In this document: piece after piece, positions 1-13,000 of the stretch
How the letters are laid out: every line of letters starts with the position of its first letter
How positions within the stretch are numbered: the stretch's first letter is position 1
Assembly (NCBI GenBank): GCA_019828545.1
Contig: JACVRA010000488.1
Coordinates: 81,402-145,401, forward strand
Source: Paracamarosporium sp. OC-R06-R3
Lineage: Eukaryota > Ascomycota > Dothideomycetes > Pleosporales > Didymosphaeriaceae
Reading direction: 5' to 3'
DNA length: 64,000 nt
The notes under the pieces: generated by a model
What the model was told of the DNA's origin: nothing
The model's input: the letters and a program-made list of their open reading frames with translations, nothing else
The model's database searches: none
Translations under genes and position numbers: made by a program

Positions 1-292
1 AGGGCGGGGTAAGCTAGTCGGCCGAAAGGGCGGTGGTGTTGGGGGGCAAGATCTTGTTTTTGGCTGAAAACTGTCAGCTTCCCCTTCACGAGCGCGGCGT
101 GGACTCTCAATCGGTCGAATAACTTCTACAATCTTTTGTGGGACAAGAAAAAGGCTAAGTGCAATGGGATTGCTAACATCATCCTTGTTACCTCCGAGAC
201 GACACCATCTAGCACCTAATCGATGGATATCCAACACGTATTCGTCACACGGCAAACGCCATGGTCGACATGGGACTAAGTTTACAGCACAA
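1..292. other. Gene-free left edge
   Basis: Downstream flank of the GH76 gene. I see no conserved coding signal, RNA gene or repeat here. Short frames present are not supported by any family resemblance. Confidence 0.5.
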
Positions 293-1674
293 TCATGCCA
301 CTGCCACTGCGGCGACCAAACAATCCATGGCAGAGCTCTGCGTTGAGGCGTTTGCAGGATATACCGGATTAAAAGGCCCCGTCCAATCTATCGACAATTG
401 ATTTCGGGCGTTACGAGCATTCTTCCAGATACTCCTCGCATTTTGTTTGAAGAAGTCTCTATACGCATTCCTTGGGCTTGCTTTGTGCAGAATGAGCAAG
501 TTCCTGACGAAGATGCCTTTGAATTGTGAACCGTCAGGACCACAATTCGGTTCGCATGGATCTTTAAGTATTCCAGACGGAGCGAGTGTAGCGATAGCCG
601 CTTCGGCAATGCTGTGTGCTGTATTAATCCAGGAATTGTCACGGGTCGCCTTGCTCAACTCAACGAGACCACCAAGGATGACTCCTTGGTTGTATGTCCA
701 GATCGTGCCTCCATTGTTTCGACAAGTCTGCTGATCAAGGCCGTCATTGATAGTGGAATTGCTTCTGATCATGCCCGTACCTCTGAACCAGGCCAACTGT
801 TGCTTTGCGATGTCTAAATATGGCGGACTGAAAGATGCATGTCCCACTCGGTTAGCCAGTGACGCTGCGGTGCTGAAGAAGAGCTCGTTGGCGATTGCGT
901 TGACGTAAGTATGATTTTTGTCCCACCAGATCCCACCAACACCTCCATTGTTTCTACTGCAGTTTGTTTTGCCGAACACGGAATACATATCTTTGAATAT
1001 AGACTGTGCTTGAGTAAGATAACGGCGGTCTTGAGTGAGATCGTATGCAGCTATCCATCCAAGAGCCCACCACCCTTCGTCGCTGAAGCGCCATCAGTAT
1101 CGGAACATGTAGTCATTGCTCATACTGACTCATAATAACTAGGAACGTATAAGCAATAGATTACGTGCATTTGGTCCCTCACTTACTCGTTCAAAAAGCC
1201 TTTGAATTTGTGTCGATGGGGCTTACCATGCTGCTGCACATACCATGGAGGAGCATAAGGCCATCGGTCTCCATAGTAAGTCTGCATCAGATACGGTTCA
1301 GCATCTATTCCCACAACTTTCGCCATCTCCGCATTGTACTGGGGTGCTTTGATATAAGTCTTCGAAATCACACCGGAGATCTGTCGTTCCAAACTACCAT
1401 CTACGGTTGCTAGCCCAGCGAGAACAGTAAGACCTAACCGTACGTTAGATTTCCCAATAAGATCCAACGTAAAGATCCAATCCCTACAATTTGCACTGTT
1501 CCACCATCCAGTACTTGGTATCCAGAGGCCATTGGAAGAATTATACCACTGCTGCAAGGCGCCATAAGTAGCTTCTAGATTGGCCTGGGAGATGTCCTGA
1601 AAAACGGTCGCACCATAAGACAATCTTGCTAGACTTGTCAACAAAGTGAAATAAACAATATCCTTGAACAGCAT
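293..1674 (-). CDS. Secreted GH76 alpha-1,6-mannanase-like protein
   Basis: Two exons on the minus strand, 1674-1187 and 1082-293, joined across a 104 bp intron (GTAAGT donor, CAG acceptor), give about 425 residues, normal for fungal GH76. The protein opens with a signal peptide (hydrophobic run to about residue 21, ending SYG). The join creates DDEGWWALGWIAAYDLT: the Asp-Asp pair (about residues 163-164) is the catalytic dyad of family GH76. Further along are NGGVGGIWW, TWTYNQGV-like (here IWTYNQGVILGG) and an Asn-rich secreted character. GH76 enzymes cut alpha-1,6-mannan of fungal or yeast walls, or act as DFG5/DCW1 transglycosylases. I see no clear C-terminal GPI signal, so a soluble secreted hydrolase is the better guess. 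Start chosen at the first ATG before the signal peptide. Confidence 0.9.
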
Positions 1675-4092
1675 AACTAAGAGAGTTGAGGCCTCAGCGA
1701 CTGTTTATTGCGCGTACCATCTTCCGCACGGCTTATTATATACATTTGGAAAAATCTCCGAACGGTGTCGATAGCTGCAGGCATGTAAGTCATGAGGAAC
1801 CATGCCGCATCACATGATAGGTAAGCCGCCCCGCAATCGATACATATCTGCTGTACGTGAATCAATTCTGGAAGGTGCTTTCAGAATTGTATGGATCTCA
1901 AAGACTTTCAGGTGCCGAACATGCAGTGGATCCCTGTGATTCCGACGTTATGATGTACAAAGTCTTCCGAGTGTTACCTTACGATCAGTTGGGATATATT
2001 TGAGCTAACTGTAATACGCTTAGTTTGGGTTCAAAGTTTCAGCCAACCAGCATCGTGTGAGCGCTACTATATTTAATACCTCACGACGTACCTCATAGTG
2101 GACAATAATGCAGCCATTCATGTGCGTACCAATTCCTGGATGGTCCAACTTGTCTAAAAGGCCACACTCATACCTTTAGAAAGGGGACTTCTTTCAATCG
2201 CAAAAGATCGACCATTGAAAGGACTGTAATACGGTAGCGTGTTCATCGCTATATATTTAAGAGAAGCATCGACAACGGCAAATGCAATCAGCCAATCATG
2301 TCACTCTTAAAGAAATTCGTGTGCTTCATATTCCGAGCTCTCAGTGCAGACCAGAATTAGAATATTGATTGATAGATAGTCTCACGAATCTACAGTCCGA
2401 GGTTAGCCCATTGCATGATTTTCGATTCCTCGAGCCACACACTGTATACGCTCTGCATGTAGCTTTCACGGTTAGGAACTGCAACGCTCCTCTGTCATCT
2501 TTCAGGATAGATTAGGGCCTTGTTTCAAAGAACAATTTACGATCTCATGACATTAGATGTGGGTCGTAGTACGAACAGTGATGTCACTAATTTACCATCG
2601 GAAGCCAAATACAAGGATGACACACATTCGGTATTTTGGTGCGGGCTGCTTGCATTGCAACGGTGATTTGGATTCACCGCAATTTTCCAACATAAAGAAA
2701 CGGTATACAAAAATAAAATCATTAAGTAGTCAACAAGTATCCTTTTGAGGACTAATATGCCGTATTACAAAATCAACTACTATACAACGGAGCCAAAATG
2801 TAGAGTCGCGGACCCCGCGCTTGGTTACGAACCCTGCAAATCGCCGTAAAAGAAGCCCGACCCGACACAGAAAAATGCAGCCGTCAAGTCTATCCTGTTA
2901 AACCAATTTCGTAACATCATAATCCTAGGCCGATTTCATCCGTAGTCGTCCCATGTCATATCAAGCGATTAATGCCCCGTGACGCTGGCTCCTCGATTAC
3001 CGATAACATCCATGGAAGTCCCCCTGGATCTGCTTCGTCCACCTGATCCTGGTACGCTCAAAGATTGGCGGCCGCGGTTCGCACTCACGCTTGTGCGTCC
3101 GGATGGTGCGGTGCTGACTTTGCGGGGTGCTTCTCCCCACGGAATACCAGCGACGTGCTTGCGAGAAAAGATACTGCAACCCATCGTAGTGTTTGCGAGG
3201 TTGACTGGTAGACTTTGATTTCAGATAGACTGGAGTAAAGTCGAAGGTCCTTTGGCTTTTAGATTCTCTCCGAAGAATTCGGTTTGATTTGATGGTGAGG
3301 AGAAAATGCGTTAAGTGATTGTTTGGTTTGATATTTTTCTCTGTGTAGAGGTATGTTGTTCGATGTTCTGATCGATTTGCGGGAGGATTTTCATCCCTTT
3401 AAGTACTCAACCGCTCCCACTTCTCTACCATATCGCGTGGCGGAGTGACTCTTGGCTCATACGCATGTTGTGTGTATGCCATTGTATATTCCAAGCACAT
3501 GACATCGGCCAACGCAGTCTAGCGTCTCAGCACCGATATTGGTCGCATGGCACCAGTAAGCTCACCATGTTCCAGATCTTACAAAACGCGAGCCCAGCAT
3601 ATCTAGTGTCTTGGGAGAGCGCATTAGCGGCTTTTTAGTGGAGGGCGGAGCAGCTTGGCGCTAGCGGAGCGGAGATCTCGGAAGGGTGGAGTGCTACGTC
3701 ATTCCTAGAATTGCCACCCAGATAGCAAAAATCTGGAGAGAATCTGGAGATACCGTTCCCATTCTGAAAGAGGCCGGTAGATGTGACGTCGGCCGTGAAT
3801 AAATAAAATCACTCGCCCCACAGCCAAGCTGCTGCTGTTGCCGCGTCAAACCACCTTCGAATTCTATCGGCAGCCTACATACAGGGAACGTTTTAGTAAG
3901 ACACTTCACATGGAAACGAGAGTGCATCTGCATCATTCCGCCCGTATTCGGAGACTTCCTTAGTGGTGTAAGACTCTGGTTTGCCTGCCTGCGCCACTTT
4001 GTCGGACTTTTCTGGTCTCTACGAGCTTCCATCTTCCACTATACGTTACAACGATCCTAAGAGAATTCTGTAGCGCGCACTGCGTGTATCAT
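1675..4092. other. 2.4 kb intergenic stretch without a supported gene
   Basis: Lies between the 5' end of the GH76 gene and the 3' end of the NACHT gene. Small frames exist (for example 2979-3218 plus and 3694-4032 minus) but they overlap each other on both strands, lack introns in register and match no family I know. The part near 1675 should hold the GH76 promoter. No tRNA, repeat array or transposase was seen. Confidence 0.5.
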
Positions 4093-7000
4093 TCACGCGT
4101 TGTCGCCATCGTCAATGTCTTTCAAGCCGCATTCTCCCAGCCAATACCTCTCCCAAGCTTGCGGCCACCTTACCTCCTTCAGCCCTTTGATCCATTCCGT
4201 AACCGATAGTTCCTCGTCATCAATTCTGATCATGCCATCTTTGACTCCTCGCCAGCCTTGCATGTAGCCCTTCAAATAGCGGTGGGGTCTATCACATACA
4301 TAGGCTGATTGATCACTAGCACTAGGGCTGAGGCGGCGTTGCGTAACTTGCTGATCGAAACAGTCTTCACATATGTCTACCGTTGGGCATATGAGACATA
4401 GGTGCATTTGGCGGAACCATTTATATATCGTTTCGCGACAAGAATCGCAGTAGATGCAGTAGCCAGAGAAGTCCTCATCCCACAGCCAAGGCATCGGAGG
4501 CTCGTAGACGTGATCACTGACGGACTCGACTTTGTCACCATTTAACGACCCGTTACTACGTGTAAGTTCCTGGTCCTGTTCGTTTTCGGATGCAATCAAT
4601 GGCTCGTCTACCTCTGTACCTTTTTCTCTGGTTTCAATATTTCGTTCGGATCCCTCTTGTTTTAAGGGTCGCCTAATGGACCCTTCTTCGATTTCCTGAG
4701 AGCTCTCCTCATCACTGACGTCACTTTGGTGTTTGTTTTGTTCATGTACAGTCCAGTCTAAGACAGAAAATTGAGCAGAGTAGGCGATGCGTGTGTCGCG
4801 TTCTAGACCATCCATCAAACTTAGGATCTTTGCAAGTAGTCGGAGGCTCGGGCCGTCGTTGTGCGACACATTATCTTCTAGTCCGCTGATGCATGTTGAG
4901 AATACATCATTCATAAAACGGTGATAGTCTTGTGCTGGGCCCATGACGCGAAGCATGTTAGCCAGAAGCATACCAACATGGGATTCTTTCAGATCGTCGT
5001 CGGAGTAAATATTTGGTATCGACTTCAATTCACCAAGGAGTGTTGCCTTTTGCTGTGGGTTCGATGATGCCTGAAATTGGGAGAAAATAATGCCGGCAAG
5101 TCGTATCCGCTGCTCGGTTAATGCCTCCTTCAGACTTTCTTTATACCATGGTTCCGTTTCTGGTTGTATAGATAGGATATCCATCCACACCCTCTTAGCG
5201 CGATCAGTGTCACTTAGGACTGTTAGATAAAGGTGAGCTAGAACAGTACGGACCCTGGTCAGCAATAGCCCCTCCTGAGAGGACTTGACTGCCTTCTTCT
5301 CCAATGCATTTAGCCAGTCTACCAGAAAATCCACCTCCCCAGTCATCTCTGCTATGCGAGAAATCTTTTTGAGATCATTGTTATCCAACCGATTCGAATA
5401 TGTTATCTTGAACCACTCTTCGCGTTGCATGTTGGACCATGACCGAAGTGTACGCATGAACATACCCCCACTAGGATCTAGCTTGTCGCATGTTGCTTGC
5501 ATGTCCATTAAGACACCTCGGTCCAAGTTGCCTCCTTCTGAATCCAACAGGCTGTTATATAATTCGAGCGCCCCCTCAAGCTGACCGATATGTTGCAGTC
5601 GGTTTGCCTTCATCGACGCGATTGGGACATATTTCGATCTTATGGCTTGTTGCTGAGCTTCTGAGTAACTTGTAGTGGACCTTAATATTGCTAAAGCCTC
5701 ATCTAGGAAAGAAAGAGGAATCCTGGAGTCTCCTTCCGAGCCATGGACTTCGGCCAAAAGGACTAAACCGTCGATCTTGTCCAAAGGATTGTCTTCAATC
5801 TGCTCGAGACTTCTCTTACAATACGAGATGGCCTGCATTTGGAGATGTTGATTGGCTTCGTCATCTGCGTCTATAGACCCGACCATAGTTTGATACGCAG
5901 TCCCTCCAATAGCCCTCAATGTTTTAGCTCCCTTGTTCCCAGGTTCGAAAGCGTCTGCTACCAGTACTATTTCCTGAATCTTGTCCAAGGTAGGTACCGG
6001 GGCCCCATCATCACGAAGCGTCATGTACTGAAATAGACTGTTAGCGTAGGATCTTTTACGAGCAGTCGAACCCCTTATGTTGTTTTAGGATAGACAATAC
6101 GAAGCCCGGCAGTACCCAACTGTTGCACTGTAGCTGATGATGAATGACAAACTTACGAGGTCAAATGCAGGCTTCAAACCTGAATCCCAACTAATCGAGA
6201 TCTTAAATGAGGTTATGCTATTAATCCAAGTGTTGAACTGTCCTTGAGCTAGGGAGAAAACAAGACTTTGCGGGGTCACACTAGCGGCCCATGATCTAAG
6301 TTCGGGCTCAAGAAGGTGATCAGGTATCGTTAGACTTTGTTGTACCCAGGCCATGGCTTTGTCGTACCACGGAAGTACGTCTGGAGATCTCGCGAGGTAA
6401 AGGCTCTCATCCAAGAAAAACTGCGAATACTGACGAGCGCTTAACATGATACGATGAAGCACGCCGGTTACCTTAGCCACTGTCTCGTCGGATGCTTTGT
6501 CCAGATTCAGCGCCATGAAATTTTCGCGCCAGCAGTCGACAAGATTGGCTTTCGGTCCAAATGCGTGTGCTTCCTCGGGGCTATCTTCCAATAAGTCTGC
6601 ACACATATTCAAAATTAATAGATGAGCGTCATCTGCACAGGTCCTTATCCCTTTGGCATCTGAGGAATTCTCGAGAGAGTCGCGAAAGTATTGACGCAGC
6701 GATCGCTCATGGAATGCCAAAGTGGATGCACCGAGCGACGCTAATTCTTCATAAGCCTTCAGCGCGGCTTCTTCTTCCTCCCCAATTGAATCAATATCGA
6801 AATCTTCATGGGTTTCTTGTAACGCAAGACCGTCGTCTGGATCAACCCGTGATAGTGAAAGGATGCTGATCAATATAAGCGTGCGACTTTCAAAATCCGG
6901 AGGATAAGACTGACCGTGACAACCGACCTATAATCTCACTTTCAAGATCTATAGCTTCTCCAACGCCACTGCATGCACAGTTGACGATTTCCTCAGCCTG

Positions 7001-9123
7001 GCATAGCAGAAGCAATTGTTTAGGATAAGCGAGCCAGGTGAAAAGTGCTTTTAGCGTAAAGTACTGGCCAGGCGTTCGACCTCGGTTGCACTCATCAAAA
7101 AGTGAACGGTAGATATCGTGCAGGTTTGCGGGCATTGTTTCCAGAGCTTTGAGAATCAGATCTTCACGCCCAATACTGGAGATTTTGCGAAACATATGCT
7201 CAACATACAACATGGCTGCAGGCTAGTTAGTGTATGAAACCTCGTCCAATACTCTCCGACATACAATCCGCGTGTTTTACCACTTTACGCAATATGTGTT
7301 TTGCGACCGGTGAACGTAGTTTTCTGAGGTATGGCGATGTCTTCATGCGATGTATTGCAAGCGTCTTCAAGCCATTGACGATTTTGTCCGAATCAAGCTC
7401 GAGGATAATAGGTTCTAAGTGCCCCAATGCGGCACTGTAACGTGGCCTACTCGTGACCACAACTGATATTCTTGAGCTTTCCTTTCTTATTGTCTCCAGA
7501 AATTGCATCAAGAAGCCTTGGTCCTCCTCATGTGCCTCGTCAAGTCCATCAAGCATCAACCAAAGGTGACCTAAGTTCTCGAAATCTCGCTTGAATACAG
7601 AAGTGAAGAATCGAAGCCATATAGGCTCTTGTGTCGTGATATGCTCCTCTTCCTTGAGGATGTTGGCGATTTGTACAGCGTACCGTCCACTTGATTCGGC
7701 TAGCTGCACCGCGCTACAAGCCAAAGCAGTCTGAATAGACTGGAGGCACGACCGCTCTTCCTTGAAGTAGAAGTAGGCAATGTTCGAAGAATGTGGGGTT
7801 TCGGAAGCCACCCTTTGCTTGATAGAATGCGTAAGAAAAGACTTTCCAGTCCCATCGGCACCTCTGATCCAGAGGAGCGGGATGTCTCCGTTGAGCCAGG
7901 CAGTGAAAGACGGATCCTCAGCTATCCAGTCGCTAACGCCGTCCACGCAAGTTTGCTTGAAATCCTGATCTTGGATTAGGTTTGCCACATAAGCTTCCTG
8001 GAAGTCTTCGCAAAGGTCCCCGAAGAAGGTTTTAATGCGCCCCACAGCTATGACTTTGCTGTCTCCAACATCGTCTTTGGCGGTAGCACGATTTGCGTCA
8101 TCTTGTTCGCCCTTGTATTTCCTTTCGACCGCTCGTAGAATTTGGGCTTGTTGCTGGGCAAGTAATACTTGCATGGCATGGCTTTCCTCTTGCTTGGCTT
8201 GTATGGATATGAAGCCCTCAGAAACTTGCAGTTCAAGGTTGAGATTACTTGCGTACAATCCCTGAACGTCCTCAGACATCGTCGCTCGGAAATTCTGAAT
8301 ATGTTCATCGAGCTCGCTAACTTTTACGTTGACTTCTCCGACCTTATCTTGGGTCGTTTTGATAGCGCTGTAGCTGGCATATCCGACAGTCGCGCCCAGT
8401 TCTTCAATGGAAGCCTGCATGGCAGCATATGCGGCAGCGAGTTCCTTGTCTTCTAGGTCCCATAAAGCATGCAGCCACTGCTCTAGTTAAAATCAGCGGA
8501 CGAAGACATAACAGGACAGTATAACGTACTGAACCGTTTTTCTTTGGTCATAGCCTCTACTAAAGCGCATATGGACAACTGGATCGAAAAGACACGCACA
8601 ATGGCCACGGTGAGCGCTTTGGTTTCTGCTTGGTTTTCAATTATCGAGAGCCGCTCAAAGAATCGCCCTGAATGCTCAAAGAATGCTTCTACACGGTCAT
8701 AGTCGGCTTTGACCGCCGCGAAAGCCTAATAGTCGTTTAGTCAATACTTTATCAACATTCGAAGTGCGACCTTACAGAAAGAAGGTGGCCACACGCTGCA
8801 AAAACAATCCCCACAGGCATCGCAGGAGGGAAGGCTCCAGCGGCGGAGCCAATCGTCTCAAAACCACTGATGACTTTCTGCATGTTCCCGAGATGGTTGC
8901 CAAAAGCAGATCGTACTCGATCTGTTTTGCTATCGTCATGTCGAAATCCTTTGAACGACTTCAGACTACCTTCAGTCATGCTCATGACATCCGAGATTCC
9001 GTGAGCCTTCATGTAATCCATCTTCCTTCCGGTCTTCTTCATGTAGTCTTCCACAGCTTTGGTCCAGAGCAAACCAATATCTGTGCCATCGCTTGGCAGC
9101 GCAGTGGTTGTCCTTGATGCCAT
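4093..9123 (-). CDS. NLR-like receptor: Goodbye-NACHT-helical repeats-ZZ finger
   Basis: Six exons on the minus strand (9123-8776, 8725-8530, 8482-7265, 7215-6915, 6865-6157, 6027-4093) stay in phase and give 1,568 residues. Residues 1-180 (LLWTKAVEDYMKKTG...GAAGAFPPA-like...VKADYDRVEAFFEH) look like the fungal STAND N-terminal Goodbye domain. A helical linker follows, then a NACHT NTPase with Walker A GADGTGKS (about 389-396) and Walker B LWLMLDGLDEA (about 488-498), and ADSMLYVEHMF made by splicing. The rest is helical, probably TPR-like repeats. A ZZ-type zinc finger lies at about 1448-1507 (CIYCDSC, CLICPTVDICEDCF, CDRPH). Family members are cytoplasmic STAND switches tied to non-self recognition and heterokaryon incompatibility; a role here is inferred. 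No stop or frameshift breaks it. Confidence 0.88.
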
Positions 9124-10030
9124 TTTGGATTACAATATTTAGAGAGTTGACTGAGAAGGTCTCAGCGAAGAGAGAAAGACACACATGTAGGAAGTCACCA
9201 TGTCCTCAATTTGTAAGTTGCTTGTGGTCCTGATAAGGGATAGCACGTCAGCAAAATGAAGCGCTAACCCCAACTTTGGGGGCCGGGTCTTTGGTTCCAA
9301 GCCTAGGCACAGAAGCGTGCGTTTACTTTTCGAGCTAGTGCGCAAGAACTATCCAAGATCACGATTGAATCTGCTAGACTGGAAGTGATTGTGAAGACTT
9401 TGGATACGATAGAAGGTGGTGAGACGGATGCTAGAGTTACATCCACTGAAGGAGGCGTCGCAGTGAAACTCCAGGTTTCGGCGATGCGACAGCTCTGCAG
9501 ACCGGCAACACTCCGACCCGTTCCAGACTTCTTCCCCGACTACATCCCAGATACATCATATCACGAATGGAGCCATTGTGCACCTTCGAAAGCGTCGCTT
9601 TTGTTGTTTGGTAGCAAAAGAAGATCATGACGTGGCTCGAGATTCTGTGTATATTTTGTTTAGCAAGTCAACGCCATTTTCTTATGATCTGGTTAGTTAG
9701 ATCCTTCAATCCACAGCATCAAGATTTCACCTCCTTGAGGAACTGACGAGACATACTTTTCGTGCATGGCACATGCTAATTCATGCAAACCCACCATCAC
9801 ACATCACGTGTTTCACAAGACAATCAATTGAACATGCTATCCACCCAATTATATTAAGCTTTAAATATAACATAGCCTATAACTGTTTAGAAGTCAATAT
9901 CATCTACCGCATGCTAAAGCAGCTGGCTACCCACAATATCGCTATCATCATATCGAATCTACTCATATCAATCAATCATAACCTAGCCTAGGAGGCGAAT
10001 ATAGTTGCCTGTCCACCAAATATAGCGCTC
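9124..10030. other. Intergenic stretch, AT-rich towards the right
   Basis: Holds the promoter side of the NACHT gene and the 3' flank of the JmjC gene. The segment at about 9,770-10,000 is AT-rich with many ATA/ATC runs. No gene, RNA or repeat could be supported. Confidence 0.5.
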
Positions 10031-13000
10031 TCAAGCCATTTTCCTCGGCCTCCCACGCGGTCGTCCCCTTCCACGACCTGAGCTAGAACCTCTCGTAGGC
10101 ACCAATGACAGGCGGCCTAAAGGCCTACCAACCGGTCTCTTTGGTGTAGGCGCTCTAGCCGGAATCTCATCCTCGCTCTCAGACTCAGACTCCGAAACAT
10201 TGATTTTCTTAGATACCCTCTTGTTGATGCTTGTGAAGCTTGGCGGTGGCGCCTTGACCGTTGTCGTAGTTGTCGTTGTTGACGCTCCTTCGCCACTTCG
10301 CTTAGACACAATCTTGATTTTCTTGCCCTGTATGCCGGGCCTCGAGAAAATGGAGTTGGTCGATTGTAAAGGCGGTCCGGTGGGCTCAGAACCAGATGAT
10401 AACGAACGTTCGGCGGCTCTCTCGTGGGCGAAGGGTTCGTCTTCTGCGGCAAGTGTGTCGATGAAGCCGTTGAGGGACTCGTTATCGGAGCCACTGAGAT
10501 ACTCCTCTGCGATACCCATCTTTGCGCGTAGATTCTCTCGGGCTTCTTTTTCGGCAGCAGCGGCACGCGACTTCTCTTCTTCGGTTTTGCGCTGGGATTC
10601 GAGGGCGGCAGCGGCGGATTGTGCAAGGAGAAGGGTCTCGCGAGTTGAGTTGTCGTCTTCGCCAACACCAACTTCATCAGGTAGCTCGCTGGTGCTTTTG
10701 GGTGGCTGATCAGGCGAAGACAAGTCAAGGGTAACGCTTGGCTTTGCTGACATTGAATCCCTTCGCTCAGCCAACTCCTGTTTCCGTATCCGATTTCGCT
10801 CGATGTTCTTCTCGCGATTCGGGTTGGCCAGACCATCCCTGAAGTCTTGTGGTAGCTCGGTAGGTAAGTCTTCCTCACCTTCATTCTTCCGTGCCAACCA
10901 GTTGGACGCTCTACCAGACGACCGGCCAGCACCCGGCGTGCCATATCTAGTCACAATATCTTCATCATCTTCCTCTTCAGAATCGATGGTAATCTCTTCG
11001 AAACGTGGTCGCCTCCGCCCAGGACGTGCAGGCTTACCAGGCAGGCTGATCTCCGGATTACGCTTCCTTGTAGAGTACGTCTCGTCTTCGTTCACACGGA
11101 CCTTGAATGTTTTTTGGGCCTTCTCCTTTCGAGCAGGAGTGACGGCAGGTTTTTTGGCGGCCATAATATCAGACTGAATGATATTTTCCGTATTGCCTAG
11201 TAGTTCTTCGCTAGATTCTCGTTCTCTTTCAAGTTCTGGACGATCGAGCACTGGTCTGTTCTGTATTGCCTCAAGAAGGTCGCTATCCAATTGGAACCTA
11301 ACAACCTTAGATTTTCCTTGCATTCTGGCGGCTATGAAAATGGACTGATCTTTCCGCTTGGCTTCATCGAGTAGTTTCCGTTGCACTTCTTTTTGATACT
11401 GCTTCCCAGAAGTGGTTTTCGGCTCGAGGCGTTGCGGCGTATCATTTTTGTTCTTTTTTTGTTTCTTTTTCCTCCTTCTGTGATCTGCATTCTCTTCCTC
11501 GACCCCATTTTCGCGGTTGCGTTTACCAAGGCGCGGGATCTCCGCATCCGGATCTGGATAGAAAGAGCTTCCTTCATCTGCAAAGGAATTGTCTATGGCT
11601 GATGGGAAGCCACTGCCGTTAGTCCCGTTGATATGGTCATCAACTTCGCTAGTCCCATTGATTGGTGAGTAGGCAATACCATTTCGACTTGGATCATGGT
11701 TGAGATCCATATAACGATCGTCAAATTCTGGATTTACCAGTTTCGCTTGCTCGGCAGCTGCGCGTCGATTCGCCATGGCCAGATCCTCTTCCCGCACCCA
11801 GTTCAAGTTCGAGATGCTGAAATCCACAAGGCATTCCACTGATCGCGGATCCGCTACTTTTCTCGTGTCATGGCCCAACAAAGTCCCCCTAGGTTCATAT
11901 GAATTCTGTCGAGGATCACTTCGGCACTTGCCAGTATTACATACTCGCCTACAATGCGGGCATTTCCAGGCGGGGTCTTCCATGACGGTTATTGGCATCA
12001 TATCGTGCGCTCGAAATAGGGTGCCATAGCAGTAGGCATAATCGCAACTGGTACAGAAAGCCATCTTCCATTTGGGATGTCGATGCAAGCAAACATGACA
12101 GGATTTATGTTTACTCAGCCACTGCTTAGACTTCTTCTTCGCCGGTTTTGGGTAACCATTTGCATCAACCTGTGGCGCCTCTTCTTCAGATTCTTCGTTC
12201 GCAGGATGGGGGTTTTTCATATCCACGAAAGGTCGCGTCTTGAGTTGCTCTTGGCACACTTGAGCAAGAGTTTTCTTGCTAAGATAACGCCTTTCTTCTT
12301 GTAACGGCAAAGGCGTCTTCTCAGATAGGCGGCCATCGATTTCGACTATCTGGGCGCGCCACTCCTCATACCTATGCATCAAATCTTTCCACTTCCATTG
12401 CTCAACCCAGGTGTATCCTGATTGACATCCGCAACTTCGACCCATGCCGTAGCAATCCATACAGACGTCGTAAGGTTCCTCTATGTCTTGGCTATAGAGG
12501 TTCTTACAAGATTTGCAAGTCAAGAAGCGGTTGAAGATGTTGCACCTGCAGTAAGCGCAAGTGACGTTGCCATCGAAGGGTAAAAACTCGGGATGTTCTC
12601 GAGGCTGCTGTGCTTCAGGCGCAAACATTTCGGAGAGCAGTATGTTCTTGTAAAGGTCAAACAACCTCTTGAAGTCGCGCTGGACGTGACGAATCTTGAG
12701 TGAGCTGTTAATAATATCTTCTTGTTCGCCACCCAGTTCGCTCTGCGCCCGAGCATGCTTGATCAGACTGGAGTATTTGAGAAGAGTGTAGTACACGATT
12801 GCCTTGTTCTTGTACTGTTCGTCTCGACACACAATACGGGAGTTTGGCAGCGCTTCCGACATGGCCAATTCAAGAGTTTCGACGGTGGTTCGGTTCCAGG
12901 CTACTTTCATAGTGCGTGTGCCACGGTTCCAAACCTGGTGAGGGGCCAACGGCGGGATCAAGATGAAATCGCCGGGTCGCTGTTCGACAACATACGTTTT

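Noticed and set aside
2410..2440. TTTTCGATTCC, another T-loop-like string
   Set aside because: Neighbouring bases do not form tRNA arms.
2979..3218. 79-codon plus-strand frame with a plausible protein look
   Set aside because: Overlapped by equally long minus-strand frames, with no family resemblance, introns or context.
10117..10944. 275-codon second minus-strand frame inside the JmjC gene
   Set aside because: Out-of-frame shadow of the low-complexity C-terminal half of the JmjC protein.
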